A DNA stretch of 64,000 bases from Clostridiales bacterium (lineage in GTDB: Bacteria > Bacillota > Clostridia > Lachnospirales > Lachnospiraceae), in NCBI GenBank assembly GCA_021199255.1, contig JAJQIK010000036.1:90050-154049 (forward strand), given 5' to 3'. The first letter of the stretch is position 1; each line of letters opens with the position of its first letter. Positions 1 through 6,377 of the stretch are shown piece by piece. The notes below the pieces were generated by a model that saw only the letters and a program-made list of their open reading frames with translations, ran no database searches and was not told where the DNA came from. The translations under genes were made by a program, and so were the position numbers.

Positions 1-1036
1 TTCCCATAAACCGCTGCGTGTTTGCTGTGTCATATGTTTTATTCTCCGTAAAATAAGGAGCCAATGAGAGCATATTCGTAAAGACGCTCTTTTTTGCAGG
101 CTTATCCTTTGACAAGTTACGGGATGCTCCGATTTTGCCAAGAAACGGAACGGGGAGAAACACAGGCTTTGGCAGCTTTATGGAAAGATTTTCCCCTGCC
201 CAGCCACGCACAGCGTCGATTAGCTCCGCTACTGTCGGCTGCGTAGAAGAAGGCGCGGTCAGATGAAAGGTTTTTCCAACAGCGTCTTTGGCGTAAGTAA
301 TACGGACAATTGATTTCGCGACATAATCCACCGGCACCATGTTGACACGCATGGATTTTTTGATTGGGAAAATACGCATTTGCTGTTTCAAATACAGCTT
401 CAGCGGATAATAAAGCGTGTTAAAATTTTTTACACGTCCGGTTTTGGAATCTCCCACAATCTGACCGGGACGAAAAACCGAAACAGGAAGCTGCTCCATA
501 GACTGCGCGACAAGACGCTCCCCCTCAAACTTGCTTTGCTCATACAGACTGGAAAAGCCTGCTTCTATCAGGGAAGCCTCCATGATTTGTCCGTTTCTGG
601 CTCCTGCCACATAGGCGGTGGACACATGGGAAAAACGCCTGAGCGGGTGGTCTGACTGGATGCGTTTAGCGAATTTCAGGACATGATCGGTACCGACTAC
701 ATTGACATCCCAAAATTGCTTGCGGCTATGGTTGATACCAATAACAGCAGCAGTATGAATGATGTAATCTGTGTTCTGAATCAGCCAATTTTGATCCGCA
801 TCAGAAAGACCAATGTTTTCTTTTGTAATATCACCAAGTACAGGCAAAATACGGCTTCCAATGTTTTCTGTCAGCTCAGGACGCTCATGCCAAAGAGCGG
901 AAAGGGTGTTGACCGCCTCCGTAATGGAATTAGCTCTGATAAGACCATAAACAACATCGTTAGTCGTCCGCATAATTTCTGAAATGACTTCCGTCCCCAA
1001 AAATCCGGTTGTACCGGTAAGGAATATATTATACAT
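1..1036 (-). CDS. NAD(P)-dependent SDR, thioester-reductase/epimerase type (C-terminus outside window)
   Basis: An extended short-chain dehydrogenase/reductase read on the minus strand from an ATG at 1036; it is still open at base 1, so the C-terminus lies outside the window. The N-terminus carries the Rossmann motif GTTGFLGT (residues 8-15). A YEQSK segment supplies the YxxxK catalytic pair, preceded by a serine/threonine-rich stretch. The segment FRPGQIVGDS is typical of the NAD_binding_4 group (fatty acyl-CoA reductase or carboxylate thioester reductase C-terminal domains) and of related epimerases. A GGAGGG ribosome site lies 8 bases upstream. It is the third gene of the operon with the flavodoxin and pyruvyl transferase, 25 bp after the latter. 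Substrate is unknown; a nucleotide-sugar or acyl substrate are both possible. Confidence 0.8.
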   Translation of the reverse strand, partial: MYNIFLTGTTGFLGTEVISEIMRTTNDVVYGLIRANSITEAVNTLSALWHERPELTENIGSRILPVLGDITKENIGLSDADQNWLIQNTDYIIHTAAVIGINHSRKQFWDVNVVGTDHVLKFAKRIQSDHPLRRFSHVSTAYVAGARNGQIMEASLIEAGFSSLYEQSKFEGERLVAQSMEQLPVSVFRPGQIVGDSKTGRVKNFNTLYYPLKLYLKQQMRIFPIKKSMRVNMVPVDYVAKSIVRITYAKDAVGKTFHLTAPSSTQPTVAELIDAVRGWAGENLSIKLPKPVFLPVPFLGKIGASRNLSKDKPAKKSVFTNMLSLAPYFTENKTYDTANTQRFMG

Positions 1037-1061
1037 CGGCAATCCCTCCGTATATTCTGCA

Positions 1062-2417
1062 TCAAATCAAACTTTCATGATCAAACAGCCATGAAATCAA
1101 AAAATCTCTCATATCCTCCAGCGTGTTTTGATAACACACAAGCTGATGCCCAATTTTCGCCTTAATCTGTTCCTGATGAAATAGGGTATACTCTAAGGCA
1201 CTTTTAAGCTCCGAAGCCAATTCCTTATCATCTGCGTGCAGCAGCTGATGCTCGCACAGCTTCATTTCCTCCATGATATTGTCCAAGCGCTCGTCCATCG
1301 AGATTGCCACGCTGGGTACCCTTGCATCCATAGACAGCACTTGTGCATGATACCTTGATGTAATCAGAAGGGACATCTTCCGTAATACAGCCGCCATCTC
1401 ATAGCCGTCATGGTCGGAGGACAAAAAGACAGCTGCCGGTCTTGCAAGCTTTGCGTTCAGCTTGTTACAGGCATCCGCATCCAGACGCTCCATTCCAAGT
1501 ATGACGACATGACAAGAATACTTTTTTGTAAATTCATTCACTGACAGAGCGATAGCATCCAAATAATCCTCAAATTGCCGTTCCTGCCGTTTTGACCAGC
1601 TAAAAAAATACCACAGCTGAAATTGCAGGGAATGATCCCCTGTAACTCCTGCTTTCATCCACTTCGCCAGCGAAGGTCTGACCGGCCACCAAAAAGGATT
1701 GATTGGCGCAATACCAAGAAGCGGCGAAGTGCCATCCCAGCCGGATTCACGAAGCTGCGTGGCAGCCCACTCCATATGAGAGGAACTGTCAAATTTCCAT
1801 GCGGTATCCGTTCCCAAATGACCTTTTAGCCCCAACCGTTGAATCTGCTCCAGCGAGTTTTTTGTTCTGGCGATAAAATAAGTATCTGAACAGAGCCGTT
1901 TCACAGTGCGTTCCAAAAATGCGTCCATCTCACCGGCTTCTGAGCCATAGGCAATGCAAGTCTTGTGCTGATTTTTCATAATTCCAGCCGCCTCGCAAAA
2001 ATATAAGGTAAGGGCATTGGCAAATTTGCTTTTGAGCGTAGAACCCTCACACAATATTACGGCATGATTCGCACAGCAAGCCCGAAATACATCCACAAAA
2101 AAGATGGAGCTAAACGGAACGAGCCGGATATCAGAATCAAAATAGCAACAGATATTTTCTTCATCCAGCGTCATGACGGAAATCTGTGCTTTCTCTTTTC
2201 CGAAACATCCCTGAAGCTGCTTTGCTATTTCAGCTACCCGCACGTCTGCGCCGGTATTTCTGGCTCCATTATAGCCTACCAACAAAATATGCAGTTTCGA
2301 TTCCCTCTCTAAATTTCTGAAGTCCCTATATTCTACAAAACCAAGCTTAGCGAAAACAGGGGCAAACCGAGATAAGAAAACGAAGCATTTTACAAGAATA
2401 TTGATAAAATAATCCAT
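1062..2417 (-). CDS. Polysaccharide pyruvyl transferase family protein
   Basis: A 451-residue protein of the polysaccharide pyruvyl transferase family (CsaB-like), which transfers pyruvate from phosphoenolpyruvate to sugars of cell-surface polymers. Visible signs are the N-terminal GYNGARNTGADVRV segment (around residues 48-61), which has the family's glycine/asparagine nucleotide-fold loop, the EGSTLKS segment near 122, and the C-terminal SRYHAQVLSM segment followed by a VPSVAIS strand (around residues 345-365), matching the family's xRxHA...A...P motif. The start has only a weak ribosome site and follows the flavodoxin stop by 15 bp, so translational coupling is likely. The actual acceptor cannot be told from sequence. 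Confidence 0.8.
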   Translation of the reverse strand: MDYFINILVKCFVFLSRFAPVFAKLGFVEYRDFRNLERESKLHILLVGYNGARNTGADVRVAEIAKQLQGCFGKEKAQISVMTLDEENICCYFDSDIRLVPFSSIFFVDVFRACCANHAVILCEGSTLKSKFANALTLYFCEAAGIMKNQHKTCIAYGSEAGEMDAFLERTVKRLCSDTYFIARTKNSLEQIQRLGLKGHLGTDTAWKFDSSSHMEWAATQLRESGWDGTSPLLGIAPINPFWWPVRPSLAKWMKAGVTGDHSLQFQLWYFFSWSKRQERQFEDYLDAIALSVNEFTKKYSCHVVILGMERLDADACNKLNAKLARPAAVFLSSDHDGYEMAAVLRKMSLLITSRYHAQVLSMDARVPSVAISMDERLDNIMEEMKLCEHQLLHADDKELASELKSALEYTLFHQEQIKAKIGHQLVCYQNTLEDMRDFLISWLFDHESLI

Positions 2418-2432
2418 AAGCGTATACTTGGC

Positions 2433-2861
2433 TTAATGAAGCTCCGCAATTATTTTCGTTGCGAATTGCCTTGCATCGTCCAAATCCTTACGGTTCGGGC
2501 GTCCCATATGCAGCGCAGTAAACTCTCCCCTGCAATAAAAATTCCTGCTGTCCACCTGAATACCGTGGCTCTGCAGCTTCTTTTGAATTTGAGGAAAAGC
2601 CCTTTCTGCCATTGCGGAGGTAGAGAAAACCACAACCTTGCCAATTTTATTCTTGTCCAAGGTCCGGATGTATTCCTTCACTTCGGAACAGATGCCGCCC
2701 CAGTAAACGGAAGCTCCCAGAAACAGAATGTCTACTTTGCCATCAATAGGCGCAGGTATCTGCTCCGCCTTACAGCCGACTGTGTTTGCAATCTCATCCG
2801 CCAGTTTTCTCGTATTTCCGGATTTAGAAAAGTAACGCACAGCTATATTTGTTTTTTGCAT
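2433..2861 (-). CDS. Flavodoxin family protein
   Basis: A 142-residue single-domain flavodoxin-fold protein, expected to bind FMN and act in one-electron transfer or as a small NAD(P)H-dependent reductase. The phosphate-binding loop is the SKSGNTRKLA segment near residue 13, and a GASVYWGG segment (around residue 48) provides the second FMN loop. The start at 2861 was chosen because GGAGG lies 8 bases before it; an upstream TTG at 2876 is possible but overlaps that ribosome site. It is the first gene of the leftward operon with the pyruvyl transferase and SDR, and is divergent from the HxlR gene, a common pairing of redox flavoproteins with HxlR regulators. Confidence 0.85.
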   Translation of the reverse strand: MQKTNIAVRYFSKSGNTRKLADEIANTVGCKAEQIPAPIDGKVDILFLGASVYWGGICSEVKEYIRTLDKNKIGKVVVFSTSAMAERAFPQIQKKLQSHGIQVDSRNFYCRGEFTALHMGRPNRKDLDDARQFATKIIAELH

Positions 2862-2943
2862 TGTAAGTTCCTCCAATCATGTTAGTATGAATTTTTTCAT
2901 TTCAGCACTCTTAAAAATTGCTTTACTCTTAATTTGTTATCTG

Positions 2944-2959
2944 CTATAATTCATTATAG
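2944..2959. promoter_or_regulatory. Palindromic operator candidate for the HxlR regulator
   Basis: A perfect inverted repeat, CTATAAT-TC-ATTATAG, sits in the divergent intergenic space. It covers the -10 box of the leftward promoter and also offers a TATAAT for the rightward gene, with TTTACT 17 bp upstream at 2922-2927. Binding here could block both genes, as expected for an autoregulated HxlR repressor. The assignment to HxlR rests on position only. Confidence 0.5.
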
Positions 2960-2981
2960 TTATAGAGTAAGTCTAAGTCAA
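2953..2981 (-). promoter_or_regulatory. Sigma-A promoter of the flavodoxin operon
   Basis: On the minus strand, TTGACT (2981-2976) and TATAAT (2958-2953) are separated by 17 bp, a near-consensus housekeeping promoter pointing into the flavodoxin gene. Its -10 box is half of the palindrome at 2944-2959. Confidence 0.75.
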
Positions 2982-3037
2982 TTACACAGTTTTTGCGGAG
3001 TAGGTAAGAAAAAACAGACTTGCAAGGAGGAAATGAA

Positions 3038-3364
3038 ATGGCAAATGAGCATATTTGTCCCTGCACTGTGGGATGCCCTTTACAGAAGGTAATGAATGCG
3101 TTAGGCGGAAGGTGGAAAATGTCTATTTTATGTTCACTGTCAAACGACGGCTCCACCAGATACAATGACATCAAGCGGAAAATGGGCAATATCTCCAACA
3201 CCATGCTTGCGAAATCCTTAAAAGAGCTTGAGGAAGATGGGCTTGTAAAAAGGACAGAATATGTAGAGGTTCCGATTCGCGTTGAGTATGAAATAACGGA
3301 TTCAGTCCGCTCCTTGATTCCGATTTTGACCGAGCTTGCCGTGTGGGGAAGCAATTTGAAATGA
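3038..3364 (+). CDS. HxlR-family winged-helix transcriptional regulator
   Basis: A 108-residue HxlR-type DNA-binding protein. The typical core WKMSILCSL...RYNDIKRKM...ISNTMLAKSLKELEEDGLV is followed by a beta wing and YEITDSVRSLIPIL. Three cysteines lie at the N-terminus (CPCTVGCP, residues about 6-13), so redox or electrophile sensing is plausible, as in several characterised HxlR proteins. The ATG at 3038 has AAGGAGG seven bases upstream; an in-frame TTG at 3020 would put the ribosome site inside the gene. It is divergent from the flavodoxin operon and probably controls it. Confidence 0.9.
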   Translation: MANEHICPCTVGCPLQKVMNALGGRWKMSILCSLSNDGSTRYNDIKRKMGNISNTMLAKSLKELEEDGLVKRTEYVEVPIRVEYEITDSVRSLIPILTELAVWGSNLK

Positions 3365-3544
3365 TAACAATTCAGTAGCTTTACACGGGCTATATTGATA
3401 ATTAACTCACAGTATATCAACTTTATATAGCTTTATGCTTAAGAAGATAGCGCACACATTTCCCGTTTCTTTTACAACAAGCTTGGTATATTGATCACGA
3501 TTTGACATGAGTTCTCTTATATGACATATAATTCAATCGACTAA

Positions 3545-3585
3545 AAAGGCTCTGCATATCATACACAGAGCCTTTCTAAGCTTTT
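3545..3585. terminator. Terminator-like hairpin
   Basis: AAAGGCTCTG (3545-3554) pairs perfectly with CAGAGCCTTT (3566-3575) around an 11-base loop, followed after a few bases by CTTTTT. It could end transcripts from either side, but lies 180 bp after the HxlR stop. Confidence 0.55.
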
Positions 3586-3625
3586 TATCCACTACATAGT
3601 GTATTTTCTGTCTATAAAATTCATT

Positions 3626-3790
3626 TTACAGAATTATACCCGCCTTTTTCGCAAAGTAATCTTTTTTCCCGACAAGCTCCGACTGTTTTTCCTTTGGCAG
3701 AATATTGAATACTTCATCATAGACAATATCATCTAATTGTATTTGCAACGATTGCAGCGCCCCTGTTTGATTAATTAATAAAAAAGAAAG
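3626..3790 (-). pseudogene. Possible C-terminal remnant of an unidentified gene
   Basis: Reading the minus strand toward a TAA at 3628-3626 gives about 50 codons without a stop and a protein-like, charged and amphipathic end (for example LDDIVYDEVFNILPKEKQ and GKKDYFAKKAG). No start codon or ribosome site was found upstream, and the open stretch runs into the lipoprotein leader. It may be the tail of a gene lost by deletion. I do not recognise the family, and an open frame this short can occur by chance. Confidence 0.25.
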
Positions 3791-3804
3791 AGTGGAAAAG
3801 AAAA

Positions 3805-4770
3805 ATGAAAAAAGCAGTATTGTTATGCCTGCCGGTTCTTATGATTTTGGGCGGCTGCGCAAACCGGAGCGCGAATACAGAAGATGTAAGCAGTGAACAG
3901 GAAGAAATACTTATTACAGACAGTGACGCCGGACTGGAATCCGAACAGGAAGCCGGGAGTGAAGCGCAGCAGGAAGCTGGGACGGAAGCGGAAGCGGCGG
4001 AGGAAGAGGGAATTTTCGCCGTGCTGCCGAAGGAATTTCATTTTTCCGGCGGAGCCGGAGGCTGGGGAACGGAATTGTTTTTGGAAGCCGACGGGACTTT
4101 CTGGGGCGTATACCATGATTTGGATATGGGGGCGACGGGCGAGGAATATCTCGATGGAACACAGTATATCAGCAGATTTCATGGCAAATTTACAGAGCCT
4201 GTGCAGAAAACGGATTATATCTATTCCACTGCGATCGAATCGATAGAGGTTGAATATATTGAGGACGGCGTAAAATATATTGTGAGCGAACCCTACGGGC
4301 TGAGCGGCGCGGACGAGATTTTATTGTATTTATATGGGATTCCTGCGTTAGAACTGCCGGACGGTTTCCTTTCGTGGATATCGATGGCTGAAGTGGCAGG
4401 GGATACTTTGGGATTATACGGAATTTATAATGTGAATGAAGAAACCGTATTCACAGGGGTGAAGTATGAAGAGATTTCAGAATTATATAATCATGGAACC
4501 TATGTGAATGAATTGGGAGATCAATTGACAATAAGATTGGCGGGAGCAATAGACGAGGATTCGTATGAATTGGGGAGAGTGGATTGGATTCCTCATGACG
4601 GGGAGCTGCAGGATGGAACCATTACCAGGAATGGCATGGGCGGTTTTAGCATCAATCTGCCTGAATCCATGTCGTATAGCTTTAAAATGACAAATTATGA
4701 ACTGGGCAGGATAGAGTTTGTGGGCGATGGCGAGTGGTCTGAACATTTGGGGACGTTTGTGATGCAATAG
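3805..4770 (+). CDS. Predicted lipoprotein of unknown function
   Basis: A 321-residue protein with a lipoprotein signal: MKKA start, hydrophobic run VLLCLPVLMIL, then the lipobox LGGC with the lipidated cysteine at residue 19. It is therefore expected on the outer face of the membrane. An acidic Glu/Ala/Ser-rich linker (residues about 25-70) leads to a folded domain of roughly 250 residues, rich in tyrosine and beta-type segments and repeating ELGR (ELGRVDW, ELGRIEF). Similar lipoproteins are common in gut Clostridia without assigned function. It stands alone: the next gene has its own promoter. Confidence 0.75.
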   Translation: MKKAVLLCLPVLMILGGCANRSANTEDVSSEQEEILITDSDAGLESEQEAGSEAQQEAGTEAEAAEEEGIFAVLPKEFHFSGGAGGWGTELFLEADGTFWGVYHDLDMGATGEEYLDGTQYISRFHGKFTEPVQKTDYIYSTAIESIEVEYIEDGVKYIVSEPYGLSGADEILLYLYGIPALELPDGFLSWISMAEVAGDTLGLYGIYNVNEETVFTGVKYEEISELYNHGTYVNELGDQLTIRLAGAIDEDSYELGRVDWIPHDGELQDGTITRNGMGGFSINLPESMSYSFKMTNYELGRIEFVGDGEWSEHLGTFVMQ

Positions 4771-4819
4771 AATAGCTGAGCTGCTTTTATACGCTGCGCT
4801 ATCCCTCTGCGCAGTCCGA

Positions 4820-4848
4820 TTGACTTTTTACATTATCTCCTGTACAAT
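4820..4848 (+). promoter_or_regulatory. Sigma-A promoter of the signalling operon
   Basis: TTGACT (4820-4825) and TACAAT (4843-4848) with a 17-bp spacer lie about 70 bp before the CheY-like gene, and nothing else of this quality is seen before the four-gene operon. Confidence 0.7.
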
Positions 4849-4915
4849 AATTTGTAGTATATTTTTGATTGAAAGACTGACTTGATAGCAGAGGTTGACA
4901 GGGAGCAATAAGAAA

Positions 4916-5278
4916 ATGAAGAAAATTTTGGTTGTGGACGATACTTTTATCAGCCGGGCGACGGCGGAACGTATTTTAAGGGAGCAGTACTCCGTCCTGA
5001 TGGCGGACAGCGGCCAGGCGTGCCTTTCCATTCTTGCAAAAGAGCAGGTAGATCTGGTACTGCTGGATATGGAGATGCCGATTATGAACGGCATCGAAAC
5101 GCTGACTCAGATACGGAGACTTCCAGGCGGCAAAAACCTTCCCGTCATCATGGTAACGGGCAACGACGACAGAGAAACGGTTGTTGCGGCGGTAGAACTG
5201 TCGATAGAGGATTATTTGGTTAAGCCGTATATGCCGGAGGATTTGTTGCGCCGTGTGAGAAAGTGTATTCAGGGATAA
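4916..5278 (+). CDS. Single-domain response regulator (CheY-like)
   Basis: A 120-residue receiver domain with no output domain. The acidic pocket is ILVVDD near the N-terminus, the phospho-acceptor aspartate lies in LVLLDMEMP, and the conserved lysine is in YLVKPY near residue 104. Such a protein passes phosphate or binds a target rather than DNA. The ATG at 4916 follows a GGGAG site; an in-frame TTG at 4895 is less likely. It opens an operon with an HD-GYP regulator and two hybrid kinases, so its phosphate probably comes from one of these kinases. Confidence 0.9.
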   Translation: MKKILVVDDTFISRATAERILREQYSVLMADSGQACLSILAKEQVDLVLLDMEMPIMNGIETLTQIRRLPGGKNLPVIMVTGNDDRETVVAAVELSIEDYLVKPYMPEDLLRRVRKCIQG

Positions 5279-5324
5279 TCGCAGTCCCTGCAGCGGGCAA
5301 TGATTTTTACGGAAGGGATCTTTT

Positions 5325-6350
5325 ATGAGCGACTGGATATTAGTGGTGGACGATAGTGCGTCGAACTTAAAAATGGCAAGCCATATACTGACGGAAGCGG
5401 GAATGAGGGTCAGTTGCCTGAAATCAGGCGGGGAAGCCTTGAAATTTCTGGAGCATAACAGGCCGGACGTTATTCTTCTGGACATTCATATGCAGGGAAT
5501 GGACGGTTTTGAAACGATGGCGGCTATTCGGAGTAAGGAGAATCTGGCGGATATCCCGGTGATTTTCCTTACGGCGGACGAGGATAGCGAGACGGAGACG
5601 AAGGGATTACAGAGCGGCGCTGTGGATTTTATCAGAAAGCCTTTTGTGTCGGAGGTGCTTTTGACCAGAATCCGGCACACCATCGATCTGATGCGCCTCC
5701 AGACCAGCTTGTCCCGGGAGGTGGATAAGAAGACGCAGGAGATCGCGCGGCAGCAGGCCAAAATTGAGATGCTGTTTGTGGAGGTCGTCAATGCGCTGGC
5801 GGGCGCGATCGACGCCAAGGATTCCTATACCAAAGGACATTCCGCAAGGGTGGCGGATTATTCGCGGAAAATCGCCGCGCGTCTGGGATTGTCGGACGAG
5901 GCGCAGGGCGATATCTATATTATGGGGCTTCTGCACGACGTGGGCAAAATCGGTATTCCTGACAGCATTATCAATAAACCGGATAGCCTGACGGAGGAGG
6001 AATATGCGGTGGTTAAGAGGCACCCTGTGATGGGCTCGGATATATTGGGGAAAATTACGGAGTTCCCCCGGTTGGCAACCGGGGCGAAATGGCATCATGA
6101 GCGTTATGACGGGAAGGGGTATCCCGACGGTATTTCCGGCGAAGAGATACCGATGGAAGCGCGGATTATCGCGGTTGCGGACGCTTACGATACCATGAGC
6201 TCCAAGAGAAGTTATCGGGATGTGCTGCCTCAGGGCGTAGTGCGGGAGGAAATTGCCAGGGGAAGGGGAACACAGTTTGACCCGGTGTTTACGGACGTGA
6301 TGCTGGCTTTGATCGATGAAGACACGGCATATGAAATGCGGGAAAAATAG
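5325..6350 (+). CDS. Response regulator with HD-GYP c-di-GMP phosphodiesterase domain
   Basis: A 341-residue REC/HD-GYP protein. Residues 1-120 are a receiver domain (ILVVDD, phospho-acceptor in ILLDIHMQG, lysine in FIRKPF); a short coiled linker follows; residues about 150-335 form an HD-GYP domain with HDVGKIG (H204, D205), HHERYDGKGYPDG (GYP at 265-267) and the DAYDTM segment. All main metal and signature residues are present, so it should hydrolyse cyclic di-GMP under phosphorylation control. It is 46 bp after the CheY-like gene and 27 bp before the first kinase. This suits control of the motile-to-sessile switch next to a flagellar cluster. Confidence 0.93.
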   Translation: MSDWILVVDDSASNLKMASHILTEAGMRVSCLKSGGEALKFLEHNRPDVILLDIHMQGMDGFETMAAIRSKENLADIPVIFLTADEDSETETKGLQSGAVDFIRKPFVSEVLLTRIRHTIDLMRLQTSLSREVDKKTQEIARQQAKIEMLFVEVVNALAGAIDAKDSYTKGHSARVADYSRKIAARLGLSDEAQGDIYIMGLLHDVGKIGIPDSIINKPDSLTEEEYAVVKRHPVMGSDILGKITEFPRLATGAKWHHERYDGKGYPDGISGEEIPMEARIIAVADAYDTMSSKRSYRDVLPQGVVREEIARGRGTQFDPVFTDVMLALIDEDTAYEMREK

Positions 6351-6377
6351 GAGTCCTTTGAAAAACGGAGGGGTTAT

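Larger units (their letters stand above)
3365..3804. other. 440-bp stretch without an intact gene
   Basis: Between the HxlR gene and the lipoprotein the sequence is AT-rich. It holds one terminator-like hairpin (3545-3580) and, on the minus strand, an open stretch that looks like the end of a lost gene (3626-3790). No convincing promoter for the lipoprotein was found. Confidence 0.6.

Noticed and set aside
4794-4813. CTGCGC/GCGCAG hairpin after the lipoprotein as a terminator
   Set aside because: It has no directly following T run; the short T stretch lies within the next promoter's spacer.
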